DNA of 64,000 nucleotides from Flavobacteriaceae bacterium (GTDB lineage: Bacteria; Bacteroidota; Bacteroidia; Flavobacteriales; Flavobacteriaceae), in assembly GCA_002707025.1 (NCBI GenBank), contig PALG01000020.1, positions 1 through 64,000 on the forward strand, read 5' to 3'. Position numbers and translations under genes: made by a program. The notes beneath the pieces were generated by a model that made no database searches, was not told the DNA's origin, and was given only the letters and a program-made list of their open reading frames with translations. Every line of letters begins with the position of its first letter. The stretch's first letter is position 1. Positions 51,742-59,998 of the stretch are shown piece after piece.

Positions 51742-52166
51742 AAAGAAAAGCTTCCATGACTGTGCGTCATGCGCAACACAGCTTTCCATCCCGTAACTGT
51801 TCAAAATTAAAATACCCCTCCCACTGGGAGGGGCCGGGGGTGGGACCTATTCAAGGGATTACTCGCTTCGCTCTTGATCCCAGTGGGGGAGCCTTGCAAA
51901 GAAAAGCTTTAGGTCTGCGTCATTGTTCTTTTTCCTTGGTAATTGTGGTATTGGGATTACTCGCTTCGCTCGTGATCCTGGTGGGGGAGCCTTGCAAAGA
52001 AAAGCTTCCATGACTGTGCGTCATGCGCAACACAGCTTTCCATCTTGTAACTGTTCAAAATTAAAATACCCCTCCCACTGGGAGGGGCCGGGGGTGGGAC
52101 TTTTTTCAGGGGATTACTCGCTTCGCTCGTGATCCCAGTGGGGGAGCCTTGCAAAGAAAAGCTTCC
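51742..52166 (+). repeat. Two ~170-bp direct repeats, offset 254 bp
   Basis: Unit 1 (51742-51910) and unit 2 (51996-52166) share AAAGAAAAGCTTCCATGACT, CAAAATTAAAATACCCCTCC, the palindrome CCCCTCCCACTGGGAGGGG (51815-51833 and 52069-52087) and the GGATTACTCGCTTCGCTC-type end. The end motif occurs a third time at ~51955-52009. No genes are supported on either strand. Not a CRISPR: no regular unique spacers. Confidence 0.85.
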
Positions 52167-52236
52167 ATGACTGCGTCATGGCTTTTTTTCATTCCCTTTG
52201 CTTACCTAAGCGAGCTTAGGACGCTCCGGAAATGAA

Positions 52237-52262
52237 AAAAGCTTCACCTAAGTGAAGCTTTT
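52237..52262 (-). terminator. Terminator of tRNA-Ser
   Basis: AAAAGCTTCAC-CTAA-GTGAAGCTTTT (52237-52247 / 52252-52262), bidirectional, 5 nt past the tRNA 3' end. Confidence 0.85.
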
Positions 52263-52267
52263 CTTTG

Positions 52268-52352
52268 CGGAGGAAGAGGGATTCGAACCCCCGGAGGTGT
52301 GACCCTCAACAGTTTTCAAGACTGCCGCATTCGACCACTCTGCCATTCCTCC
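52268..52352 (-). tRNA. tRNA-Ser(TGA)
   Basis: 85 nt, long variable arm, minus strand. Acceptor GGAGGAA/TTCCTCC, anticodon loop CTTGAAA with TGA (52316-52318), long variable region, T-loop TTCGAAT, discriminator G. No CCA encoded. The 5' end is overlapped by a GIY-YIG gene and duplicated 393 bp upstream. Confidence 0.95.
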
Positions 52353-52588
52353 AATTCCTTTTGAAGCCGTCTTCGGCCCCATCCAGACTTGTAATATGTT
52401 TCTTTTTTCAAAGCCTCTTCTTTTGTGCTTGCCATTTCCGTGAAAAAGCATTGCCAAGGCCTAAATTTACGAGTATAAGTGCTTTCTCCATTTGCATGTT
52501 GCGAAAGTCTTCTTTCCAGATTATTGGTAAAACCCACATAGATTTTATCATGAGACTCGCTCCAAAGCGCATATACCCAGTATTTCAT
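52316..52588 (-). CDS. GIY-YIG nuclease reading into tRNA-Ser and ending on its anticodon
   Basis: 90 residues from ATG 52586-52588: MKYWVYALWSE (GIY variant), KIYVGFTNNLERRLSQHAN (YIG variant with Arg), and a Glu-containing helix EEALKKETYYKSGWGRR, i.e. a complete minimal GIY-YIG domain. The natural domain should end near GRRRLQKELEE; the following WQSGRMRQS is translated from tRNA nucleotides, and the TGA stop is exactly the tRNA anticodon. Part of an insert at the tRNA bounded by a 16-bp duplication. Probably a homing/mobile cassette; mechanism unproved. Confidence 0.9.
   Translation of the reverse strand: MKYWVYALWSESHDKIYVGFTNNLERRLSQHANGESTYTRKFRPWQCFFTEMASTKEEALKKETYYKSGWGRRRLQKELEEWQSGRMRQS
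52340..52355 (-). repeat. 16-bp target duplication, tRNA-side copy
   Basis: The tRNA orientation reads ATTGGAGGAATGGCAG: 3 bp upstream plus the first 13 nt of tRNA-Ser. An identical copy is at 52749-52764. Confidence 0.9.
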
Positions 52589-52650
52589 AATGAACGTTTT
52601 TCCGCATTCGATGGCGTGAATCGCTTTGCTCAAACGCCACTCGCCACTTT

Positions 52651-52748
52651 ATCACGTTGCGCAGCTCACGATAGCATCACGTTGCGGAGCTCACGATAGC
52701 ATCACGTTGCGGAGCTCACGATAGCATCACGTTGCGCAGCTCACGTGA
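52651..52748. repeat. Tandem array of a 25-bp unit, ~4 copies
   Basis: Unit ATCACGTTGCG(C/G)AGCTCACGATAGC at 52651-52675, 52676-52700, 52701-52725 and a partial 52726-52748; position 12 alternates C,G,G,C and the last ends GTGAC. The array lies between the GIY-YIG gene and the promoter-side tRNA duplicate. Confidence 0.95.
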
Positions 52749-52764
52749 CTGCCATTCCTCCAAT
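52749..52764 (-). repeat. 16-bp target duplication, promoter-side copy (13-nt tRNA-Ser fragment)
   Basis: Identical to 52340-52355. It lies 7 nt beyond the -7 box, the position expected for the original tRNA start. Confidence 0.9.
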
Positions 52765-52771
52765 GCGGCTG

Positions 52772-52803
52772 CAAATATAATACGCTTTTTTATTTTTCTA
52801 AAG
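52772..52803 (-). promoter_or_regulatory. Presumptive original promoter of tRNA-Ser
   Basis: -7 box TATATTTG (52772-52779) in perfect form; -33 region CTTTA at 52799-52803 with 19-nt spacing, an imperfect TTTG. It now precedes the GIY-YIG insert. About 420 bp separate it from the intact tRNA. Confidence 0.7.
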
Positions 52804-52815
52804 TTTTTAAAGAAT

Positions 52816-53211
52816 TTAATTGTCTAGAATTTCTATGGGTTTTTTATCGTCCCCAATGGCTACAAAAGTAAAGTAACCTGTTACCACCTGCTCCCTCTTT
52901 AAACTGTACATGTCTTCCATGTAGATATCCACTTTTACCACACAACTGGTGCGCCCCACATCATCAATTCTGGCAATGAGTTCCACAATGGAGCCTTCTG
53001 GGATGGGTTTGTTGAAGTCAATCCTATCGGTCGAGACCGTGACCATCTTTTTTCGGCTGAATCGGGTGGCACAGATAAACGAGGCTTCGTCCATAAGCTG
53101 TAGGGCCGTACCCCCAAAAAGGGTATCGTAGTGGTTGGTTGTGTTGGGGAACACCGCTTTAAAAATACGGGTTTCACTGGCTTCAATACGTTGGGTTTTG
53201 GTAGTCATCAT
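52816..53211 (-). CDS. Acyl-CoA thioesterase (hotdog fold)
   Basis: 131 residues from the MMTTKT start: IEASETRIFKAVFPNTTNHYDTLFGGTALQLMDEASFICATRFS is the hotdog helix with GG and Asp; VTVSTDRIDFNKPIPEGSIVELIARI is a strand pair. Matches YciA/PaaI-type acyl-CoA thioesterases. A longer upstream start (53232) exists but adds non-homologous MMVKNVL. Confidence 0.9.
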   Translation of the reverse strand: MMTTKTQRIEASETRIFKAVFPNTTNHYDTLFGGTALQLMDEASFICATRFSRKKMVTVSTDRIDFNKPIPEGSIVELIARIDDVGRTSCVVKVDIYMEDMYSLKREQVVTGYFTFVAIGDDKKPIEILDN

Positions 53212-53305
53212 TAAAACATTTTTTACCATCAATCAATACAATCGTTTCCGTTAGGCGGTTGCCTTTTCAGTATGTACTTTTGCAAAGTAACACTAAAATG
53301 AAGAG

Positions 53306-53941
53306 ATGGCTTCCCAAGTAATCAAAAAACTACAATGGCGTTATGCCTGCAAAAAGTTTGATCCTTCCAAAATACTTTCCGAAGAACAATTGGATATTCT
53401 TAAAAATTCCTTCAACCTTACGGCAACTTCTTATGGATTACAGCCTTTAAAATTGGTGGTGGTAAGTGATTCGGAGACCAAGGAACAATTGGTTCCCATC
53501 AGCTTTAATCAGGCACAGGTACGGGATGCGTCGCATGTATTGATACTATGCACCGAAAAAAATATCTCTACGGAATACATTAAAGCCCATTTTGAACGGG
53601 AAGAAGCCATTCGGAATACCCCTAGGAAGATTTTGGAACCTTTTGAGAAGTTCCTAATCGACGATTTTGCCGCTAAAACGCCTGAAGCCATTTCGCAGTG
53701 GATGGTAAAACAAGCGTATTTGGCTTTGGGAAATTTATTGACCGTTTGTGCCCTGGAAGGCATTGATGCGTGCCCTATGGAGGGTTTTCAGCCAGAAGCA
53801 TACGATACGCTATTGGGGTTGGACGCTCTAGGGCTGGAATCGGTGTTGGTCTTACCCGTAGGCTACCGTGCGGAAGACGACTTTTTCGCTACTTTAAAAA
53901 AAGTGCGTAGGGGTGTGGAGGAAGTGATTGTGGAATTGTAA
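53306..53941 (+). CDS. NAD(P)H-dependent nitroreductase-family oxidoreductase
   Basis: 211 residues, FMN-binding fold: VIKKLQWRYACKKFDPSKILSEEQLDILKNSFNLTATSYGLQPLKLVVV, and WMVKQAYLALGNLLTVCALEGIDACPMEGFQPEAYD, with LPVGYRAEDDFF. NfnB/RdxA/NfsB-like. TACTTTTG at 53275-53282 may be the -7 box. Confidence 0.93.
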   Translation: MASQVIKKLQWRYACKKFDPSKILSEEQLDILKNSFNLTATSYGLQPLKLVVVSDSETKEQLVPISFNQAQVRDASHVLILCTEKNISTEYIKAHFEREEAIRNTPRKILEPFEKFLIDDFAAKTPEAISQWMVKQAYLALGNLLTVCALEGIDACPMEGFQPEAYDTLLGLDALGLESVLVLPVGYRAEDDFFATLKKVRRGVEEVIVEL

Positions 53942-53948
53942 GGAATAT

Positions 53949-53979
53949 ATTGCCAATTGGGGCGCAACCCTTACCTTTG
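53949..53979 (+). promoter_or_regulatory. Consensus promoter of the DegT gene
   Basis: ATTG with TTG at 53950-53952, then exactly 19 nt, then TACCTTTG (53972-53979), a match to TAnnTTTG. The start codon is 38 nt downstream of the -7 box. Confidence 0.78.
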
Positions 53980-54016
53980 TGCCTCGTCTAATAACCGAAT
54001 AGAAGAATATACTACT

Positions 54017-55225
54017 ATGCCAGGATTTGAAGTTTTTGGAAACGAAGAACGTAAAGAGGTAAACGATGTGTTGGAAAGTGGCGTGTTGATGCGTTACGGA
54101 TTTGATGGAATGCGCAACGGCCATTGGAAGGCCAAGGAGTTTGAAACGGCTTTTGCCCAACGTATGGGTTCGCAGTATTGCCAATTGGTGTCCAGTGGAA
54201 CTTCCGCTTTGACCGTAGCTTTGGCGGCGGCAGGGATCGGCGCAGGGGATGAGGTAATCATGCCCACGTTTACGTTTGTGGCCAGTTTTGAATCGATTAT
54301 GATGTTGGGCGCGGTTCCGGTGTTGGTGGATATCGATGATACGTTAACCTTGGACCCGAAAGCGGTGGAAGCGGCCATCACTTCCAAAACCCGATGTGTG
54401 ATGCCCGTGCATATGTGCGGCTCCATGGCCAACCTAAAAGCCTTGAAGGGAATCTGTGACAAACATGATCTAATTCTTCTGGAAGATGCCTGTCAGGCCA
54501 TTGGCGGCACTTTTGAAGGGAAGCCTTTGGGAAGTTATGGCGATTTGGGATGTTTCTCTTTCGACTTTGTAAAGACCATTACCTGTGGTGAGGGTGGCGG
54601 AATTATTACCAATACTAAAGCGTATGCCATAAACGCCGATCAGTACCAAGACCATGGGCACGACCATGTTGGGAATGATCGCGGAGCCGAGACCCATCCG
54701 CATTTGGGGTATAATTTCCGTATTTCGGAACTGAATGCTGCCGTTGGAATTGCCCAGCTTCGGAAGTTGGACGACATTCTTGCCTTGCAGAAAAAAAACT
54801 ATACCGTACTTCGGAATGCCTTAACGGAAGTAGAGGGCGTTAGTTTTAGAACCGTTCCGGAAGGGGGAGTGGAAAACTATTCTTTCCTGAATTTCTTTTT
54901 ACCCACGGAAGCCTTGGCCCAGCAAGCGCATAAAGCGTTATCGGAAGCAGGGGTGGACGGTTGCTTTTACTGGTACCAAAACAATTGGCACTACATCAAT
55001 GGGTGGGAACATTTACGCAAGCTGAAAGGCTTAGGAAACCTTCCGAAGGAAATCCAAGAACAGCTTCAGGATTTCAGCAAAACCGACTTCTCACAAAGCA
55101 ATCATTGGATGGGCCGCACGATTTCCTGTTTGGTAAAATTGGGATGGAGTGAAGAAGCTACTAACGAACGTGCCCAAAAAATGCAGGAAGTGATTCAGGA
55201 ATTATTGGAAAAAACCCCAGTATAA
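54017..55225 (+). CDS. DegT/DnrJ/EryC1/StrS-family PLP aminotransferase (KdnA-like)
   Basis: 402 residues, fold type I. MPGFEVFGNEERKEVNDVLESGVLMRYGFD start, QLVSSGTSALTVALAAAGIGAGDEVIMP, LLEDACQAIGG, and active-site Lys in FSFDFVKTITCGEGGG. The N-terminus is reminiscent of KdnA, the 8-amino-3,8-dideoxy-manno-octulosonate transaminase; a KdnB partner is not adjacent. Start taken at MPGF, since the 20 upstream residues come from non-homologous sequence. Confidence 0.92.
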   Translation: MPGFEVFGNEERKEVNDVLESGVLMRYGFDGMRNGHWKAKEFETAFAQRMGSQYCQLVSSGTSALTVALAAAGIGAGDEVIMPTFTFVASFESIMMLGAVPVLVDIDDTLTLDPKAVEAAITSKTRCVMPVHMCGSMANLKALKGICDKHDLILLEDACQAIGGTFEGKPLGSYGDLGCFSFDFVKTITCGEGGGIITNTKAYAINADQYQDHGHDHVGNDRGAETHPHLGYNFRISELNAAVGIAQLRKLDDILALQKKNYTVLRNALTEVEGVSFRTVPEGGVENYSFLNFFLPTEALAQQAHKALSEAGVDGCFYWYQNNWHYINGWEHLRKLKGLGNLPKEIQEQLQDFSKTDFSQSNHWMGRTISCLVKLGWSEEATNERAQKMQEVIQELLEKTPV

Positions 55226-55329
55226 TACAAAATTACGGGTTTTCATAGAGGTTTAATTTTAACGTGTTTATTATTTTAGCCTTCCCAATTGTTATTCTTA
55301 ACCTAATTATGTTTTAAAACCCGAATGTT

Positions 55330-57171
55330 TTGAAACAATTTTCCTTTTTACTCCTTTTTGCAATACTCATGAATTCCGGTAATGTTCTAGCGCAAGCCTG
55401 TGCAGCAACCGATTATTATTGGACCTCCCAAGCCGAGATTGATAACTTCGTGGCGACCTATGGGGGTAGTGGCTGCTCCCAAATTGATGGAGATCTTACC
55501 ATACGAGGTTATAGCGGTATTACCGATTTGTCCGGGCTTTCCTTTATCACGGAAGTTACAGGAAGTATGGCTATAGACCTCAATAGTGCATTACCTTCCT
55601 TGACCGGGCTTCAAAATATCACCAGTGTGGGAGGATTGTTAAGCATCCAAAGCAACGGAAGCCTGACCAATTTAACGGGTTTGGATAATTTGCAGACCGT
55701 AGGAAATGATTTTCGTATTTTTTCTAATTCAAGTTTAACGGATATTTCCGCCTTATCGAACCTTACAAGTATAGGTGGAGATTTAAGTATTACAGGAAAT
55801 TTAAACCTTCTTTCCCTTAATGGTTTGCAATCGTTAAATAACTTAGGGAATAGTATGTTGATAATGACGAATGCAAACTTGTCTAACTGGGGGGGTGGAT
55901 TCCCTTTAATTAGTTCGGTTGCTGGTGGTATTACCATTTCTTCCAATGCCTTTACCGATATGAGTGGTCTAAGTTCCTTAACGTCTGTAGTAGGGACTAT
56001 ATCCCTGAATAATATTTCGACCCTCACTTCCTTAAATGGATTACAGGGAGTAACCTCCATTTATGGTATACAAGTGATGGGTTGTAATCTACTCACTAGC
56101 CTTCAACCCTTACAAAATATTAGTACTTGTACAAACGTGACTATACAAAACTGCGGGAGCATCACCAGTGCCGATGGATTGCAGGGAATGACGAGTCTGG
56201 TGAACCTAAGGTTAAATAATTTAGCCTCGTGCAGTGATATTTCCCAATTGAGTGGGGTCACCAGTGTCGCTAATTTAGACTTAATCGATATTCCTTTGGT
56301 AACAGACATCTCGATGCTGGCCATTGCAGGAATTACCTCACTAGAGGTTGATAATGTAGGTATTTCCTCCTTAAATGGGCTTGCGATGAGCGCCTCTAGT
56401 GCATCTTCCATTGATATTGCAAACAATAACGACCTTTCAGATATTTCTGCGCTTACTAGCGTCACTTCCCTCTCTTATGTACTGAATGTAACTGATAATG
56501 CCAGTTTAAATAGTCTCTCAGGATTGGAAAACCTGATAAGTGTAAACAACAGTGTTATTTGTTCAAATAATGGGGTCCTTACAGATATTGAAGCGTTAGA
56601 TGGTCTCGTTTATGTAGGGGGGGATATACAACTGCAAGGTAATACGCAATTGGATGAATGCTGTGTGTTGCGAAATTTCATCTCTGGTGGCTCTTATTTG
56701 GGCGGAAACCTTGTCATTTCTGGAAATAACACCAATTGTGCTGATACGGCGACCTTGGTGGTTTATTGTAACACCTCTCAAGCAGATGATGATGGGGACG
56801 GAACCACGAATACCAACGATAATTGCCCCAATACCTCGAACCCGGGACAGGATGATACCGATGGGGATGGCATAGGGAATGCCTGTGATAACTGTCCCGA
56901 TATAGCAAACCCGTCTCAAGCAGATGCTGATGGGGATGGTATTGGCGATGATTGTGAAGGAATAGCAGGTTCTTCAGGAAGTGGCATTGGCGGCGTAGGG
57001 ATCAACACCACTACACCCCATAGCTTACTGGAAGTGACTGATGGCGATATTTTCATCAATAACATACATAGGGGGGTTATTATGAAAACAGCTAGTGGAA
57101 AATGTTTCCGCTATCAAGCCGATGAAAGAGGGAATTTGGTTGGTAAAGAGATTACGTGTCCCGATAATTAA
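55330..57171 (+). CDS. Secreted leucine-rich-repeat surface protein with thrombospondin type 3 repeats
   Basis: 613 residues from TTG 55330: signal peptide ([16 protein letters not shown]), about 18 receptor-L/LRR-like repeats (pattern LTSL-GLQ-ITSVGGxLSIxxN) through res ~460, then thrombospondin type 3 calcium repeats ([45 protein letters not shown]), then a C-terminal domain ([22 protein letters not shown]) resembling trimeric/tail repeats. No ATG fits; TTG starts are seen elsewhere in the window. Confidence 0.88.
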   Translation: MKQFSFLLLFAILMNSGNVLAQACAATDYYWTSQAEIDNFVATYGGSGCSQIDGDLTIRGYSGITDLSGLSFITEVTGSMAIDLNSALPSLTGLQNITSVGGLLSIQSNGSLTNLTGLDNLQTVGNDFRIFSNSSLTDISALSNLTSIGGDLSITGNLNLLSLNGLQSLNNLGNSMLIMTNANLSNWGGGFPLISSVAGGITISSNAFTDMSGLSSLTSVVGTISLNNISTLTSLNGLQGVTSIYGIQVMGCNLLTSLQPLQNISTCTNVTIQNCGSITSADGLQGMTSLVNLRLNNLASCSDISQLSGVTSVANLDLIDIPLVTDISMLAIAGITSLEVDNVGISSLNGLAMSASSASSIDIANNNDLSDISALTSVTSLSYVLNVTDNASLNSLSGLENLISVNNSVICSNNGVLTDIEALDGLVYVGGDIQLQGNTQLDECCVLRNFISGGSYLGGNLVISGNNTNCADTATLVVYCNTSQADDDGDGTTNTNDNCPNTSNPGQDDTDGDGIGNACDNCPDIANPSQADADGDGIGDDCEGIAGSSGSGIGGVGINTTTPHSLLEVTDGDIFINNIHRGVIMKTASGKCFRYQADERGNLVGKEITCPDN

Positions 57172-58316
57172 TAGGTAAGGTATTCTGTAATTTCCAATCC
57201 GTAGCCTATCATTCCTACTCGTTTGGTTTGCTGACTGTTGGAGATCAATCGAATTTTATGGATACCTAAATCGTGTAAGATTTGGGCACCAATTCCAAAA
57301 TCCTTACTGTCCATGACAATTCTTGGGGCTTTGGTAACCTCTCCCTCTTTTTGATTGTTTTTTAAAGTTGCTAGACGGCTTAGGAGATTAAACGACTGAC
57401 TCTGCTGATTGATAAAAACGATGGCACCTTTTCCTTCGGAATTAATTACCTTAAACATATCGTCCAATTGTTGATCGGCATTATTGGTTAAAGTTCCTAA
57501 AATATCATTGTTTACCAAGGTTGAATTTACCCGCACCGGTACTTGCTCATTGGGTTCCCATGATCCTTTGGTAAGGGCAATATGAACTTGGTCGTTGGTG
57601 GTTTGTTGATACGCTCTTAGTCGGAACTCTCCAAACTTGGTGGTGATATTGAAATCTTCCTTTTTCTCAATCAAAGAATCGTGCTCCATTCTGTAGGCGA
57701 CCAAGTCTTCAATAGAAACCAGTTTTAAGTCGAACCTCTTTGCCACTTCCATGAGTTGCGGTAAACGAGCCATGGTACCATCTTCATTCATAATTTCCAC
57801 AATGACCCCTGCGGGTTGCAACCCTGCTAATCGTGCAAAATCTATGGCTGCTTCGGTATGTCCCGTACGGCGAAGTACGCCGCCTTCTTTAGCAATTAAT
57901 GGAAAAATATGGCCTGGACGGCTTAAGTCGAAAGGCTTAGTAGCATTGTCTATAAGGGCTTGTACGGTTTTGGCTCGATCGGAAGCTGAGATGCCCGTGG
58001 TTACCCCTTTTCCTTTCAAATCGATGGAAATGGTAAAAGCCGTTTCCATGGGGTCGGTATTGTTGCCCACCATTAAGTGAAGGTCTAGCTCCTTGCAGCG
58101 GGACTCGGTAAGGGGGGCACAAATAAGCCCTCTTCCGTGAGTAGCCATAAAATTGATCATTTCGGGAGTCACCTTTTCGGCAGCCGCCAGGAAATCCCCT
58201 TCGTTTTCACGATCTTGATCATCTACAACAATAATAACCTTTCCATTCTTAATATCTTCTATGGCTTCTTCAATGGTGTTTAATTGAATCATGGGCTTTT
58301 TTTGGGCAGTAATCAT
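57168..58316 (-). CDS. ribB: 3,4-dihydroxy-2-butanone-4-phosphate synthase with degenerate GTP cyclohydrolase II domain
   Basis: 382 residues. RibB domain (to ~res 215): [77 protein letters not shown]. The second half keeps the RibA fold ([49 protein letters not shown]), but the zinc site is replaced ([17 protein letters not shown] in place of CxxxD..SxxCDC), so GTP ring opening is unlikely. Longer and shorter start possible (58292). Overlaps the end of the LRR gene by 4 nt. Confidence 0.93.
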   Translation of the reverse strand: MITAQKKPMIQLNTIEEAIEDIKNGKVIIVVDDQDRENEGDFLAAAEKVTPEMINFMATHGRGLICAPLTESRCKELDLHLMVGNNTDPMETAFTISIDLKGKGVTTGISASDRAKTVQALIDNATKPFDLSRPGHIFPLIAKEGGVLRRTGHTEAAIDFARLAGLQPAGVIVEIMNEDGTMARLPQLMEVAKRFDLKLVSIEDLVAYRMEHDSLIEKKEDFNITTKFGEFRLRAYQQTTNDQVHIALTKGSWEPNEQVPVRVNSTLVNNDILGTLTNNADQQLDDMFKVINSEGKGAIVFINQQSQSFNLLSRLATLKNNQKEGEVTKAPRIVMDSKDFGIGAQILHDLGIHKIRLISNSQQTKRVGMIGYGLEITEYLTY

Positions 58317-58355
58317 GGCTTTTTAATTTGTTGCAAAGATAAGGAAAGTAACCGA

Positions 58356-59990
58356 CTATTCTTGTAAAGAGTTGAGCTCCTCTTCTGAAGTGCCTTTTCT
58401 TTTAAGTTCTTTTATAGCTGCTTTTTTTACATCTTCAGAATAATCAAATTCTTTATAATTTTTTACGATTTCCTTTAATTGGTTTTCGTTTCGAGAGAGC
58501 ACCAACGCTTTTTCCTGTTGGGTGAGGTAAATACCAGCATCTGCAAAGGACGTATTGTCTTTCTTCTTCCTTTTAAGGAACTTAAACCGTTGAAAGAAAC
58601 TGTCCAGATCGAACACTCCTTGGTCGGTCGTAGCTCTATACGTAAGCCAAACGCCCAATGGCATCATAATAAAAGTACTTAACCAGCTAGCCACAAAAGG
58701 ATGCGTAGTTCCATCTTCGGCACTATTTTTCGCAAAAATCCCAATAAAATGGTAGGTAAGGAAAAGGATCACGGCCACGACCATGGGAAGCCCCATACCT
58801 CCTTTTCTAATAATGGCTCCCAAAGGCGCCCCTACAAAGAAAAGTATGATACAGGCAATGGCCAAAACATACTTATCATGCAACGCAATTTCATGTTTGT
58901 TTAGGCTTTTGGTTCGTACTTTATACTGATTTTTTTTGGCTTGCAATGCTTGTAAAGTACTCCCTACGTTATCGATGGCGGTATTGAGGGTTTCGCTTTT
59001 CTTTTTTAAGGGGAGTACGTCCAATACTTGGGCATAAGAAGTGTCTTTCTTTACCTTGGTATAGATAGAATCTGAAAATTGTGCCATTCCTGTACGTGCG
59101 TACATTCCTTGGGTGTATATTTTGATGTCATCGGTGTACTCGTTCGAAAGTTTATCAATCTCGGGTAACAACTCGCTTATCTTATACATGTTTTGGTTGT
59201 TGAGGTTGTTCTCTTTGTCGATGTCTGCATTATTGAACGCGGTGAGGTCAATATTAATGGTGTATTCTTCAAAGTAACTTTTTGCAAAAGGTTTGTTGAT
59301 CCGTTCCCGCACACCATCTTTTAATTGGATGTCTTCATAGTAATTTCCCCGCTTCAGAATCAACGAAAGGGTGTTGCTGTCTTTCTCGCTGGCGAGTTCC
59401 CCTTCTTCGGCAATGATTACGGTGGTGTTTTCACTAGGGCTTTGCGGATTTTTTTTATGGATTACAATATCCTTGAGAAACTGATCCCGATCTCCACTTT
59501 TTTCGGCTACTTTAATGTTGAAATCATCACCAATACTGCTAAATTGCCCTTCTACGATGGCCATCGACGGACTTAACTGTGCGATGTTTCTTCGAAGGTT
59601 TTGCCATTTATATTCAGAATAGGGGATCACATTATTGGCAAAGAAAAAAGCCGTCACGGCCAAAATACCTATAAAAACCATGACACTCTTCATGGCTCTT
59701 TGTAAGGAAATTCCCGTCGATTTCATCGCTGCAAATTCGTACTTTTCAGAAAAACTTCCGAAGACCATTAAGGAAGTGACCAAAATGGTAAGGGGAAGTA
59801 CCAAGGGAATCAGCCTGGGGGATACATACCATAAAAACTTGAGTACGATCCAAACATCCAGATCCTTTCCGGCCAATTCAGAAATATAGAGCCAGATGGT
59901 TTGTAGTACAAAAATGAACATTAAAATAATGAAGACGCTGGTAAACGTCTTCAAATACGAAGTTAATATGTATCGATCTAGGATTTTCAA
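58356..59990 (-). CDS. LptF/LptG-family LPS-export permease
   Basis: 544 residues, six TM helices: N-terminal MKILDRYILTSYLKTFTSVFIILMFIFVLQTIW and PRLIPLVLPLTILVTSLMVFGSFSEKYEFAAMKSTG, C-terminal helices with IILFFVGAPLGAIIRKGG and MPLGVWLTY. Between them a large periplasmic beta-jellyroll domain (about res 120-390). Partner of the ATPase LptB2 in LPS transport. Starts 9 nt after lolA's stop. Confidence 0.93.
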   Translation of the reverse strand: MKILDRYILTSYLKTFTSVFIILMFIFVLQTIWLYISELAGKDLDVWIVLKFLWYVSPRLIPLVLPLTILVTSLMVFGSFSEKYEFAAMKSTGISLQRAMKSVMVFIGILAVTAFFFANNVIPYSEYKWQNLRRNIAQLSPSMAIVEGQFSSIGDDFNIKVAEKSGDRDQFLKDIVIHKKNPQSPSENTTVIIAEEGELASEKDSNTLSLILKRGNYYEDIQLKDGVRERINKPFAKSYFEEYTINIDLTAFNNADIDKENNLNNQNMYKISELLPEIDKLSNEYTDDIKIYTQGMYARTGMAQFSDSIYTKVKKDTSYAQVLDVLPLKKKSETLNTAIDNVGSTLQALQAKKNQYKVRTKSLNKHEIALHDKYVLAIACIILFFVGAPLGAIIRKGGMGLPMVVAVILFLTYHFIGIFAKNSAEDGTTHPFVASWLSTFIMMPLGVWLTYRATTDQGVFDLDSFFQRFKFLKRKKKDNTSFADAGIYLTQQEKALVLSRNENQLKEIVKNYKEFDYSEDVKKAAIKELKRKGTSEEELNSLQE

Positions 59991-59998
59991 GACATCCC

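Noticed and set aside
51742..52166. Coding frames across the 170-bp repeats
   Set aside because: Frames are shared between repeat copies, contain translated palindromes, and have no homology; repeat composition explains them.
52248..52457. Minus-strand frame across tRNA-Ser (translating as AAVLKTVEGHTSGGSNPSS)
   Set aside because: This is the familiar translation of tRNA-Ser, not a gene.
52651..52748. Possible CRISPR array
   Set aside because: Units are contiguous 25-bp tandem copies with no spacers and no cas genes.
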